Assembly: GCF_044793635.1 (NCBI RefSeq)
Contig: NZ_CP084992.1
Coordinates: forward strand, 496,001-560,000
Direction of reading: 5' to 3'
Length of the DNA stretch: 64,000 nt
Source: Virgibacillus_F necropolis_A
GTDB taxonomy: Bacteria; Bacillota; Bacilli; Bacillales; Amphibacillaceae
Position 1 is the first letter of the stretch; the number at the start of each line of letters is the position of its first letter. This document shows positions 27,137-36,347 of the stretch, piece after piece. Position numbers and translations under genes: made by a program. The notes under the pieces are model-generated. The model was not told where the DNA came from, made no database searches, and saw nothing but the letters and a program-made list of their open reading frames with translations.

Positions 27137-27880
27137 TTATTTTAATTGATCAATTTGCCTTAGGAATTTTTTTGATTTTAAGAAATATCCACCATATTGA
27201 TCATAATAAGCATCTAACAATTTTCTTAGTATCTGTTTATTCTGCTCTTTTATCGTAATCGTACCAACCTGTTCTAGTCCCACTTCCAAAAATATGCGAA
27301 GTAATTTAGCAACTGATTTCGGTAATGCTATTGCATGTTGATCAATAGATGCACATCGATTACATAATAAACCACCTTCAGCTATCGAAAAGCTGACTAA
27401 ATCTTCCTTTCGACCACAATTTACACAGCTGTCCACTGTTGGAGCAAAGCCGCCTTTTTTATATAGCTTGAGTTCATACATCATAATTGGAATATCAGCA
27501 TCATCATTCTCTACAATCCAAGCTATTGTTTTGGCTAATTGTTCATATATATAGTAGTCCGGTTCTTCTGCTTCCAATAGTTTATCTGTCAACTCGACAA
27601 CAAATGCTGTAAATGCTGTCTTCATTATATCTTCTCGAATCGCCCGATTTGAGTTGATCACTTCACCTTGCTGTATCGTACTTAATCCTTTACCCAAATA
27701 TATAAAAAATTCCCCATGAATGAATGGCTGTGTCACTGCAGCCATTCTACTTTTTGTTTTTTTGGCACCTCTAGCTAATGCAGAAAGTTTACCAACTTTT
27801 TTACTGAAAATCGTTACAATTTTATGAGTTTCTCCATAATCCTGTGATTTGATAACAATGCCCTCTATTTTTTCAAGCAC
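27137..27880 (-). CDS. recO: DNA repair protein RecO
   Basis: Recombination mediator that loads RecA with RecF/RecR. N-terminal OB fold (residues ~1-80), a helical middle and a zinc finger formed by CVNCGR and CNRC. 247 residues. GTG start with AAGGTGAG upstream. It lies downstream of era and yqzL, as in B. subtilis. Confidence 0.95.
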   Translation of the reverse strand: MLEKIEGIVIKSQDYGETHKIVTIFSKKVGKLSALARGAKKTKSRMAAVTQPFIHGEFFIYLGKGLSTIQQGEVINSNRAIREDIMKTAFTAFVVELTDKLLEAEEPDYYIYEQLAKTIAWIVENDDADIPIMMYELKLYKKGGFAPTVDSCVNCGRKEDLVSFSIAEGGLLCNRCASIDQHAIALPKSVAKLLRIFLEVGLEQVGTITIKEQNKQILRKLLDAYYDQYGGYFLKSKKFLRQIDQLK

Positions 27881-27929
27881 ACAGTCTCACCTTTACTTTC
27901 GTTAATACTGCCTGTACTACACCTATCTA

Positions 27930-28076
27930 TTACATTTTTGTATTTATTTCTTCATTTACTTCATTTTCGTTTTGCGCGGAAGCCTTAATACTTGAATCAT
28001 TTTCTAGCTCTTTCCATAATAAATAGGTTTCAATGTTTCCTGTATGACTAAATAATCTCCAGGTTAAGTCGACCAC
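27930..28076 (-). CDS. yqzL: Small protein YqzL
   Basis: 48 residues when read from the GTG at 28076 (MVDLTWRLFSHTGNIETYLL at the N-terminus), which has AAAGGTGGGG six bases upstream. A longer frame reaching 28169 has no ribosome-binding site and would abut the era stop. The length, the W-F-TGNI-TYLL pattern and the era-recO location match YqzL of B. subtilis, of unknown function. Confidence 0.8.
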   Translation of the reverse strand: MVDLTWRLFSHTGNIETYLLWKELENDSSIKASAQNENEVNEEINTKM

Positions 28077-28171
28077 AAGAAACCCCACCTTTCTTTTAAT
28101 ATGTTTGATTAAGTACTTACTCTTATTTTGACCACACATTGATAAAGAATGAGATATAAATATTACCATGT

Positions 28172-29074
28172 TTAATATTCGTCACTACGGAATCCAAACT
28201 CTTTAAGCTGTGTTTGTTTATTGCGCCAATCCTTTTGCACCTTGATCCATAGCTCTAAATACACCTTCGTACCTAACAACGATTCGATGTCTTTTCTTGC
28301 GCTTTTGCCTATATTTTTCAACATACTTCCTTGTTTTCCAATTAAAATTCCTTTTTGTGTTTTCCGTTCAGTCACAATTGTTGCCTGAATAAATATTGCA
28401 TTCGATTCTCGTTTCTCAATATTTTCAATAACAACTGCAATCGAATGGGGAATTTCTTCATGTGTTAGTTGTAACACTTTTTCACGAATCAATTCACCCA
28501 TAATAAATCGTTCGGGATGATCTGTCACTTGGTCTTCTGGATAATACTGTGGTCCTTCAGGTAATTTATCTTTTAATACGTCCAATAAATGATTCACATT
28601 GTTACCTTCTAGTGCAGAAATTGGGATAACTTCTTCAAAATTATACTTATCTTTATAGTTTTCAATTAAAGGAAACAGATCATCTGGATGAATCAAGTCA
28701 ATCTTGTTGATAATTAGGTACACAGGACGCTTAACTTCCTGCAGGCGGTCTAAAATATATTGATCCCCTTTACCATAACCTTCTTTTGCATTAATCATAA
28801 ACAAAATTGCATCCACTTCATTAAGTGTATTCTCAGCTATTTTAACCATAAAATCACCAAGACGATGTTTAGGTTTATGAATTCCTGGTGTATCGATGAA
28901 AACAAGTTGCGCATCTGAATCTGTTAGTACACCTTGTATCTTATTTCTTGTAGTTTGTGGCTTATCACTCATAATGGCTATTTTCTGCCCAATAACCCGG
29001 TTCATAAAAGTTGATTTACCAACATTTGGTCGTCCAATTATAGCAACAAATCCTGATTTATAAGAATTATTCAT
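28172..29074 (-). CDS. era: GTPase Era
   Basis: Ribosome-assembly GTPase that binds the 3' end of 16S rRNA. G1 GRPNVGKST (residues 14-22), G3 DTPGIH, G4 NKIDLI and a C-terminal KH domain (KGILIGKQGSMLKNIG). 300 residues, standard. In B. subtilis cdd lies between dgkA and era; here the 177-bp gap 29075-29251 has no gene. Confidence 0.98.
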   Translation of the reverse strand: MNNSYKSGFVAIIGRPNVGKSTFMNRVIGQKIAIMSDKPQTTRNKIQGVLTDSDAQLVFIDTPGIHKPKHRLGDFMVKIAENTLNEVDAILFMINAKEGYGKGDQYILDRLQEVKRPVYLIINKIDLIHPDDLFPLIENYKDKYNFEEVIPISALEGNNVNHLLDVLKDKLPEGPQYYPEDQVTDHPERFIMGELIREKVLQLTHEEIPHSIAVVIENIEKRESNAIFIQATIVTERKTQKGILIGKQGSMLKNIGKSARKDIESLLGTKVYLELWIKVQKDWRNKQTQLKEFGFRSDEY

Positions 29075-29251
29075 GTCTGATCCCCCGAAGTTAATTTTCT
29101 AATGTACATTTATAATACTATAAAAACTATCTACTTTCACGTATTCGACAAAACAACTGAAAAGAAAATAGCATCATGCAATATTTGACATAACATGTTA
29201 CTAATCACTATTAATGTTTAAAAAAACCCGCTCTATAATTCGAACAAGTTT

Positions 29252-29629
29252 TTATAAAAATAAACTATATAATTTTGGAACAAAAATTATACATCCAATA
29301 ACGAATGCCATAATTGCAGCTATTAATACTGCACTTGCTGCTATATCCTTAATAACTTTTGCGGAAGGATGAATATCAGGCTTTAAATAATCAATAAGCT
29401 TTTCCACAGCAGTATTTGTTGTTTCTGCAACGAGAACAATTCCGATAACAAGAATGATAATCATCCACTCTAAATATGAGAGTGTTATTAAAACCCCCAT
29501 TAAAACAACAATTACGGTTGCAAGTACATGAATACGAAAATTCCTCTCGTTTTTGATCATTTCTATTAACCCATTCCAAGCAAAGGAAAAACCAATCGAT
29601 TTCTTTTTATCTTCTAAGTTCGAACGCAT
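29252..29629 (-). CDS. dgkA: Undecaprenol/diacylglycerol kinase DgkA
   Basis: Small integral membrane kinase of 125 residues with three spans and the family signature VAETTNTAVEKLID. The Gram-positive members mainly phosphorylate undecaprenol, feeding cell-wall lipid carrier. It overlaps the end of ybeY by 23 bp. Confidence 0.93.
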   Translation of the reverse strand: MRSNLEDKKKSIGFSFAWNGLIEMIKNERNFRIHVLATVIVVLMGVLITLSYLEWMIIILVIGIVLVAETTNTAVEKLIDYLKPDIHPSAKVIKDIAASAVLIAAIMAFVIGCIIFVPKLYSLFL

Positions 29630-30071
29630 TTAAAATATCCTCTTGTTTTTGAAACATTTGCTTTTCTTCTTCATCGTTCATATGATCATAACCTAATAAA
29701 TGAAGGAAACCATGTATTGTTAAAAAGCCCAATTCCCGTTCAAAGGTATGGTTATAATCTTCTGCCTGCTCAATCGCACGTTCAATAGAGATAACAATAT
29801 CACCAAGCATTAAAGGCATATCTTCCCCTATTATGTTTAGTTCATCCTCCATCGTTTCCTGCAGAGCAAATGATATAACATCAGTTGGTTTATCCTGTCC
29901 GCGATAGTTACGATTAAGTTCTTGTATATCTTTATTCGTTACAAAGCTAACAGATAGCTCTGCCTCTTGTGTTATTCCTTCTTTGTCTGCTGCAAAGATC
30001 AATAAACGTTGCAACATATCAATATAATCACTATTAACCTTACTTGTTTTATCGTGAAAATCAATATACAT
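29607..30071 (-). CDS. ybeY: Endoribonuclease YbeY
   Basis: Single-strand endoribonuclease for 16S rRNA 3'-end maturation and ribosome quality control. The 154 residues carry the zinc site HGFLHLLGYDHMND (H-x3-H-x5-H) and the NRDYR-like segment LNRNYRGQDKPTDVISFA. It begins two bases after pgpH. Confidence 0.95.
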   Translation of the reverse strand: MYIDFHDKTSKVNSDYIDMLQRLLIFAADKEGITQEAELSVSFVTNKDIQELNRNYRGQDKPTDVISFALQETMEDELNIIGEDMPLMLGDIVISIERAIEQAEDYNHTFERELGFLTIHGFLHLLGYDHMNDEEEKQMFQKQEDILNAFELRR

Positions 30072-30073
30072 TC

Positions 30074-32212
30074 CTATTTTGCCTCCTTCGTTGGATATTG
30101 GATTCGAGAATGAAAAATACCTTTTAATGCTTCACATACAGTTCGATGAATAACTTTTAATTCATTAAGCGTGAGTGGAGAGTCGTCTAATTGACCATCC
30201 ATTAATCGGTCATCCATGATAGCAGAAACAATTTCTTCTATTTTTTTCTCAGTTGGTTCATTTAATGAACGGACAGCTGCTTCAACTGAATCACAGATAC
30301 AAATGATAGCTGCTTCCTTAGTTTGTGGTTTTGGACCAGGGTATCGAAATGACTTTTCATTTACTGACTTATTATTTTCTTTCTCTTTGTAATAAAAAAA
30401 TTTAAGTAACGTTGTTCCATGGTGCTCCTTTGCAATATCGATAATCTCTTTAGGAAATTTATTCTTTTTTAACGTTTCTGCACCATCATATGGATGATTT
30501 ATGATAATTTCAGCACTGTGTTTTGGCCTCATCGAGTCATGTGGATTTTTTATCGTTAATTGATTTTCGATAAAAAGGTGTGGCTTTTTTAATTTCCCGA
30601 TATCATGATAATAAGCACCTACTCTTGCTAAGAGACCGTTTGCTCCAATGGCCTCACAAGCTGTCTCACTTAGATTAGCTACCATTACAGAATGATGATA
30701 GGTCCCGGGCGATTCAGTTAATATCTTTCGTAATAACGGATGGTTTGGACTTGCTAGTGCTAATAGTCTGCTGTCTGATAAAATACCTAGTCCAGTTTCA
30801 AAAAATGGGAGTAACCCTATTGTAAATACAACAGAAAGGATTGCCGCCGCAAAACCTAATCCAGTCTGAAGAAATAAGTCACTTAAGGTATATTTTTCAA
30901 AGGACAGAAATAAAAATATTAGTACAGCTAAAATATTAACAATGCTCATTCCGATTCCCGCTTTTAAAATAGCTAAACGATCCTTAACATTCATTAAAAA
31001 AATAATTCCAGCGAGCTGAGAAAAGAAAAAATAGATACCAGCTTCAATGTTTAACGATCCAGGAATTTGACTATTAAATAGTATACTTCCTAGAATGGCA
31101 TATAATCCAGCGAGTACGATAGCAAAACGCTCATTTATTAATTGTTTGATAAGAAGAACACCTGTGGCAACCGGGACAACAAAAAATAACTGATTGACTT
31201 GTGTTGTGTATAAACTTACAACTTTCATCATTGACACTACAATAAAACTGATTAACAGGATAGATGCAATTTTACCATTATCTAATTTGTTATGTTTCGT
31301 TAATTGATGCATTTCATATGTAATAACACCAATGATTAATAAAATTAATAAAGCTAGTCCTATAACAGGATAAACATTTCGATCATTATTAAGTAGTCCA
31401 ACCAATTTTAATTCTTCAAATAACTCATCGGTAATGGTTTGACCTTCACGGACGATGATTTCCCCTGCCCGGATAACGACTGGATCTACATTATTTGCCG
31501 CTTCTTTTCTAGCATTTAATGTCTTTTCGACATCATAAAAAGAATTTTCGACAACAACAAAATCACTTATCGTGATCAAAGCCTGTCTAACATCAGTATC
31601 TAACTTTGAGTATGTCAATGCTTGTTTGACTTCATTTGTAGCACTTTGAACATTTTCCATACGAACACCGTTGTTTAATACCTCTTGAACAGCGTCTATA
31701 AATATTTTTTCACCCTTTTCTCGTTCTTTAGGTGATGCTTCAACTAAACGAAGTAATACACCATTATCAATAGTATCTACTATTTCAGATGATAAAATTT
31801 GTTGAAGAAGTTGAACCTTTTCCTGGCTACTTAAAATAATTGCACCGTCGTTCTTCTCTGATGCTTGAACATCCATCGGCTTTTTTTCCTCAACTTTAGC
31901 AATTGCATCAAAAATTTCGATTATGTAATTTATTTGTTCTTCATTTATTTCTTTTGATATATTATATCGATCGTTTACAGCTTGAAGCGTTTCACGAGTT
32001 TTACGTTTTGTTTCTTGTTCATTCTCAATTGTAATTGGTGACCGGATGGTCTCTTTTGCATTACTAAACCGTTCGATATCATATGTTTCTGTATGTACAT
32101 TGTTTATGGTCATGAGGAAAATTAAAATCCCTAACACGAGCATAGGAAAAACGATTGAAATCCATTTTGTTTTAAGGGCTACTAAAGACTTCATTATGTT
32201 TCGCAGTTTCAT
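30074..32212 (-). CDS. pgpH: Cyclic-di-AMP phosphodiesterase PgpH (7TM-HD protein)
   Basis: Membrane hydrolase that degrades the second messenger c-di-AMP. One N-terminal span, an extracytoplasmic 7TMR-HDED domain (residues ~50-280), about seven spans, then a cytosolic HD domain with HHSVMVANLSE, AYYHDIGK and KEHHG metal residues. The ATG at 32212, eight bases after AGGTG, is preferred over a TTG two codons earlier. It lies between phoH and ybeY, as in B. subtilis. Confidence 0.95.
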   Translation of the reverse strand: MKLRNIMKSLVALKTKWISIVFPMLVLGILIFLMTINNVHTETYDIERFSNAKETIRSPITIENEQETKRKTRETLQAVNDRYNISKEINEEQINYIIEIFDAIAKVEEKKPMDVQASEKNDGAIILSSQEKVQLLQQILSSEIVDTIDNGVLLRLVEASPKEREKGEKIFIDAVQEVLNNGVRMENVQSATNEVKQALTYSKLDTDVRQALITISDFVVVENSFYDVEKTLNARKEAANNVDPVVIRAGEIIVREGQTITDELFEELKLVGLLNNDRNVYPVIGLALLILLIIGVITYEMHQLTKHNKLDNGKIASILLISFIVVSMMKVVSLYTTQVNQLFFVVPVATGVLLIKQLINERFAIVLAGLYAILGSILFNSQIPGSLNIEAGIYFFFSQLAGIIFLMNVKDRLAILKAGIGMSIVNILAVLIFLFLSFEKYTLSDLFLQTGLGFAAAILSVVFTIGLLPFFETGLGILSDSRLLALASPNHPLLRKILTESPGTYHHSVMVANLSETACEAIGANGLLARVGAYYHDIGKLKKPHLFIENQLTIKNPHDSMRPKHSAEIIINHPYDGAETLKKNKFPKEIIDIAKEHHGTTLLKFFYYKEKENNKSVNEKSFRYPGPKPQTKEAAIICICDSVEAAVRSLNEPTEKKIEEIVSAIMDDRLMDGQLDDSPLTLNELKVIHRTVCEALKGIFHSRIQYPTKEAK

Positions 32213-32235
32213 CAGCAATTCACCTCAGATAGTAG

Positions 32236-32274
32236 AAATAAGCCCTCATCAATTTAAGTTGTTGGGGCTTATTT
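32236..32274 (-). terminator. Hairpin after phoH
   Basis: 10-bp stem AAATAAGCCC / GGGCTTATTT with a 19-base loop between phoH and pgpH. The downstream T content is moderate, so it may only attenuate. Confidence 0.55.
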
Positions 32275-32281
32275 TCTAAAA

Positions 32282-33253
32282 TCAACCATCTTTATTATTT
32301 GAATTATCGTATGCTTCAATGATGTGTTGAACCAATGGGTGTCTTACAACATCTGTCTGTGTTAAGTGTATGAATTCTATTCCTTTTACTTTGAATAATA
32401 ATTGATCTGCTGTTCGCAAACCGGAATTAACTCCTCTTGGTAAATCGACCTGTGTCACATCACCGGTTACTACCATCTTCGAACCAAACCCTAGTCGCGT
32501 TAAGAACATTTTCATTTGTTCGGGTGTCGTATTCTGTGCCTCGTCTAGGATAACAAATGCATCATCAAGTGTACGGCCTCGCATGTAAGCAAGTGGTGCA
32601 ATCTCTATTGTTTCTCTTTCAATTAATCGCAATGTTTGTTCAGCACCTAAAACATCGTGTAGGGCATCATATAATGGACGTAGATATGGATCCACTTTCT
32701 CTTTAAGGTCACCTGGTAAGAAACCCAGACTTTCACCAGCTTCTACTGCGGGACGGGTTAAGATAATCCGCTTCACCTTTCCTGTTTTTAATGCATGAAC
32801 AGCCATTACTACTGCAAGATATGTCTTACCAGTACCTGCAGGACCTATTCCAAAAACAAGATCATTCGATTTTATAGCTGCAATGTATTTTTTTTGCCCC
32901 AACGTTTTTACACGAATCGGCTTACCTTTTACATTTTTAGTAATCTCATCTTCAAATAATGTTTCAAATTGATTAATTTTTCCCTCTTTGGCAAGCTCAA
33001 TGGCATAAACTACATCACGTTCTGCAATGGTTAAACCTTTCCTGATAATGTTTAATAGGGAAAGTAGTATATCCTGAGCTAAAGCATTTGCTTCCTCTGT
33101 ACCGGATACACTCACTTTCTCTCCTCTTGTCACAATTGATACGTCAAGTTTATCTTCAATTTGTTTTAAATATTTATCGTTTGCCCCGAATAAAGCTAGA
33201 GCTTCACTTTGATTAGTTAAATGTAAATCAATTGTATTTAGGTTTTTGGTCAT
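32282..33253 (-). CDS. phoH: PhoH family ATPase
   Basis: P-loop ATPase of about 323 residues with Walker A GPAGTGKT, Walker B VILDEAQNTT, and the family stretch LTRPAVEAGESLGFLPGDL. Predicted helicase-like RNA role. Its constant pairing with ybeY supports work in rRNA processing. The ATG at 33253 follows AAGGAG by seven bases. Confidence 0.94.
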   Translation of the reverse strand: MTKNLNTIDLHLTNQSEALALFGANDKYLKQIEDKLDVSIVTRGEKVSVSGTEEANALAQDILLSLLNIIRKGLTIAERDVVYAIELAKEGKINQFETLFEDEITKNVKGKPIRVKTLGQKKYIAAIKSNDLVFGIGPAGTGKTYLAVVMAVHALKTGKVKRIILTRPAVEAGESLGFLPGDLKEKVDPYLRPLYDALHDVLGAEQTLRLIERETIEIAPLAYMRGRTLDDAFVILDEAQNTTPEQMKMFLTRLGFGSKMVVTGDVTQVDLPRGVNSGLRTADQLLFKVKGIEFIHLTQTDVVRHPLVQHIIEAYDNSNNKDG

Positions 33254-33255
33254 AA

Positions 33256-34446
33256 TCAATCTCCTTGATTTATAGGTACGGATTTAGCAATATTTTCTTC
33301 AACCGTCAAATATAAGATTAATTTTACTTTACCATTACCAGAACTTTCATGCAAAACTTTTTCAGAAATAACTTTTGCGTTTTTATCTAGACGTAATAAC
33401 AATTCGTTTTTAGCCTGTTCTATTCCAACCTTTATAGCATCACCTTTAGAACGCTTCTCTTTTCTATACGTTTTTTCATGCTGGGTGGATTCAATTATAT
33501 TAATTGGAAGTTCCCAATTAAAAAAATGTAATGGGGTTCGATTGATATCTGTTTGTACATGCTCAAATTCACTCGATCCAAATCCCCAAAAAGGAACTTG
33601 TAAATCACCTACTTCAAAATATAATTTTTTATCTTTTTCACCGGTCAGTTCCTGGTATTCCGCTTCTAGTGGTATCGTAACGGAAACTTCATACCAGGTT
33701 TTTGCAACAATTTCTCCTTCCGCTTCTACTAAGTTAGGTTTTTCTTTATCTTCACTAATATTCCCCGAAACCAATAAATCGCCAGGCTTAACAAAATCAT
33801 TCACTTTTACTTTTGGCATGCCTTTTGATACATACACATAGCTGACCACACCTTTTTTGGTAGCGATCAAATTACTTGGACCTTGTACTTCTTTTTTCTT
33901 TACAATTGTTTTCTCTACAACCTCAATTTGAAAGGTTGTCCCCTTTTTTTCAACACCAACCCATAATAATTCAGGAATATCATGTAGTAGTTTCTGTTGT
34001 ATATCACTTGGGGAATCAATGGAAAAGACTAAAGCGCCTGTATGGACTCCATATGTGTTTAATTGCTTGGTTATTTTTTTCTCTATGTCTTTAGGTACAC
34101 CATTGATTTTTACGTCCCAAATAATATTGGATAAATACAAAATTAACAAAAAACAAATTCCTATACTTAAAAGAAATTCTTTTCTGCTAACCAGTTTTTT
34201 CACTATAAATGGCAATCCAAATTCACGTGTAACTGTGATAGTATATGATCCATCATTTTGGAATCCATTTAATTTACTTAAATCCTGTAACCTAATATTA
34301 GCCTGACATGATGTGTGTGATTCTTTCTTGACATTCCATACCAATATCTCTTGATTTACGCAATGCTGTAATAATTTCTCTGGGTTACTGCCTTCAATCA
34401 AAATGATTACATATCCTGTTATAAATGATCCTTGTACTTGTTTCAT
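33256..34446 (-). CDS. yqfD: Sporulation protein YqfD
   Basis: Protein of 396 residues with a cytosolic N-terminal region, one span near residues 90-108 (LLSIGICFLLILYLSNIIW) and a large outer domain (KGVVSYVYVSKGMPKVKVND...GDLLVSGNI). In B. subtilis it is a sigma-E mother-cell protein with a sporulation phenotype; its biochemical role is unknown. Forms a unit with yqfC 12 bp upstream. Confidence 0.9.
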   Translation of the reverse strand: MKQVQGSFITGYVIILIEGSNPEKLLQHCVNQEILVWNVKKESHTSCQANIRLQDLSKLNGFQNDGSYTITVTREFGLPFIVKKLVSRKEFLLSIGICFLLILYLSNIIWDVKINGVPKDIEKKITKQLNTYGVHTGALVFSIDSPSDIQQKLLHDIPELLWVGVEKKGTTFQIEVVEKTIVKKKEVQGPSNLIATKKGVVSYVYVSKGMPKVKVNDFVKPGDLLVSGNISEDKEKPNLVEAEGEIVAKTWYEVSVTIPLEAEYQELTGEKDKKLYFEVGDLQVPFWGFGSSEFEHVQTDINRTPLHFFNWELPINIIESTQHEKTYRKEKRSKGDAIKVGIEQAKNELLLRLDKNAKVISEKVLHESSGNGKVKLILYLTVEENIAKSVPINQGD

Positions 34447-34458
34447 TGCTACCTCCTT

Positions 34459-34740
34459 TTAGTTAGTGATATATGTTACGTCATTAACTGTTCCTTCTAG
34501 TAATAGCTCCTGAGGTAGCATCATTTTAAGTACAAATCCAGAGCCTGTTATTCTAATCAATCCTGTATGTGTCTTTAAAGTTAATTCTGTATCAGAATAA
34601 ACGACCAATCCCTTATGATTTTCAATGTATACATGAAGTTGACCTAGTATTGTAATTCTTGGTAAGTCAGAAACTATATCAGAAGGAAGCGCAAATTGGT
34701 TCATAATCCAAGGTAGGAATCGTTGATGTTTTTTTGTCAA
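34459..34740 (-). CDS. yqfC: Sporulation protein YqfC (YabP family)
   Basis: 93-residue soluble beta-rich protein (LPRITILGQLHVYIENHKGL...TGLIRITGSGFVLKMM) of the YqfC/YabP sporulation family. TTG start, eight bases after AGGAGG. Coupled to yqfD. Exact role unknown. Confidence 0.9.
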   Translation of the reverse strand: MTKKHQRFLPWIMNQFALPSDIVSDLPRITILGQLHVYIENHKGLVVYSDTELTLKTHTGLIRITGSGFVLKMMLPQELLLEGTVNDVTYITN

Positions 34741-34802
34741 AGGTGCAACCTCCTCTCCCCTTCATATTTATGAATAAAAGCATGAATTAAGAACATAAAA
34801 AA

Positions 34803-34843
34803 ACCTTCCAATTGGTTGAGTTGAAAACTCTACCTTGGAAGGT
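34803..34843 (-). terminator. Terminator of the nfeD1b-floA unit
   Basis: ACCTTCCAA pairs with TTGGAAGGT across a 23-base loop and is followed by seven T on the minus strand. Confidence 0.85.
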
Positions 34844-34852
34844 TTTTAGACA

Positions 34853-35302
34853 TTATCTCCTGCGATCAGTTAGAACACTTCTATACGGCTTTTTTGCTCT
34901 TGGTGGCCCTAATACTTCGGACATGATAATACCACTCACTAAGCCCTGTTTTGATAAATTGCCTTTAATTTGCTTCTTCATTTGATTATTATTCGAACTT
35001 TTTGAAGGTGTACCCAGGTTACTATTAGATAATGCATCATGTTCTCCATGCTCAATGGCACGATGTGTTGTTGAATCTAATTGCTCTCGCATAGATGTAC
35101 TATACGTTTGTTCTGTTGATACCCCTTCATTATTAGCTTGATGTCCTCCACCTGATGGTGTACGAGTTGGTTTTGGGGTTGAGTAAGGTTTAGTTGATTT
35201 ACTACCCTTATTTTTTTGATCCTTGATAAACCCAGCAATACCACCAACAATAGCTAAAATGATAAGTATATTGCCGAAAATGGTTTCAAAAATGGCATCC
35301 AT
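34853..35302 (-). CDS. Single-span hypothetical protein downstream of floA (YqfB position)
   Basis: 149 residues: a hydrophobic N-terminal helix (about 7-26), then a long Ser/Thr/Asn-rich, probably disordered, section, and a conserved-looking C-terminus (KQGLVSGIIMSEVLGPPRAKKPYRS). It resembles proteins that follow floA in bacilli and has the position of yqfB, but I cannot confirm homology. The GLVSG-I-SEVLGPPRA-KPY tail is the part most likely to be functional. Good ribosome-binding site. Confidence 0.7.
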   Translation of the reverse strand: MDAIFETIFGNILIILAIVGGIAGFIKDQKNKGSKSTKPYSTPKPTRTPSGGGHQANNEGVSTEQTYSTSMREQLDSTTHRAIEHGEHDALSNSNLGTPSKSSNNNQMKKQIKGNLSKQGLVSGIIMSEVLGPPRAKKPYRSVLTDRRR

Positions 35303-35332
35303 TATACCCCTCCTGAATTCGGTTGACAGGTA

Positions 35333-36325
35333 TTATTGATTACTATCGTCATTATTATCTTCTGATAGCTTACCAATTGTATCCCTCATATCTGTATCTG
35401 CATCAATATTTTTATAATTCATATAATCCATTACACCAAGGTTACCTGAGCGAAGTGCTTCAGCAAGCGCTTTTGGTACTTCAGCTTCAGCTTCCACAAC
35501 AGATGCACGCATTTCCTGAACTCGTGCCAACATCTCTTGTTCTTGTGCAACTGCCATTGCACGTCTTTCTTCTGCTTTAGCCTGTGCGATACTTTTATCT
35601 GCTTGTGCTTGGTCAGTTTGTAAGATAGCTCCGATGTTTTTACCAATGTTAATATCTTCAATATCAATCGATAAAATTTCAAATGCAGTACCAGCGTCTA
35701 GTCCTCTATCTAACACAGTACGTGAAATGCTATCTGGATTTTCTAATACTTTAGCATGTGTTTTCGAACTACCAATCGTACTTACTATTCCTTCACCGAC
35801 ACGAGCAATAACAGTTTCTTCACCAGCACCACCAACAAGACGGTCAATATTCGCACGAACTGTAATACGCGCTTTAGCTTTTACCTCAATTCCATCCATC
35901 GCAATACCTGAAATAAATGGTGTGTCAATTACTTTTGGATTAACACTCATTTGAACCGCTTCTAATACGTCTCTTCCTGCAAGATCAATTGCAGCACCAC
36001 GTTCAAATTGTAATTCAATATTGGCTCTGTGTGCAGCGATCAATGCGTCAACGACCCTATCCACATTACCACCAGCTAAGTAATGGCTTTCCAGCTGATT
36101 TGTATTTAGGTCCAAACCAGCCTTATACGCCTTAATAAGTGGGTTAATTACACGTGATGGAACTACTCGACGTAAGCGCATACCAACTAAAGTAAAAATA
36201 CCAACCTTTACACCTGCTGCTAATGCACTAATCCAAAGCATAACAGGAATAAATGTAAACAAAACAACTACTGCAATTAAAATGATACCGATAATAATAA
36301 ACGGCATAATTGCTTCTAAATCCAT
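35333..36325 (-). CDS. floA: Flotillin-like protein FloA
   Basis: Lipid-raft scaffold that organises functional membrane microdomains. About 330 residues: N-terminal membrane hairpin, an SPFH-like domain, and an Ala/Glu-rich C-terminal coil (QADKSIAQAKAEERRAMAVA). The ATG at 36325, seven bases behind GGAGG, is preferred over an ATG six bases upstream, which is too close. Lies 22 bp after nfeD1b, its usual partner. Confidence 0.95.
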   Translation of the reverse strand: MDLEAIMPFIIIGIILIAVVVLFTFIPVMLWISALAAGVKVGIFTLVGMRLRRVVPSRVINPLIKAYKAGLDLNTNQLESHYLAGGNVDRVVDALIAAHRANIELQFERGAAIDLAGRDVLEAVQMSVNPKVIDTPFISGIAMDGIEVKAKARITVRANIDRLVGGAGEETVIARVGEGIVSTIGSSKTHAKVLENPDSISRTVLDRGLDAGTAFEILSIDIEDINIGKNIGAILQTDQAQADKSIAQAKAEERRAMAVAQEQEMLARVQEMRASVVEAEAEVPKALAEALRSGNLGVMDYMNYKNIDADTDMRDTIGKLSEDNNDDSNQ

Positions 36326-36347
36326 TTTCATTCCTCCAATTTTTATA

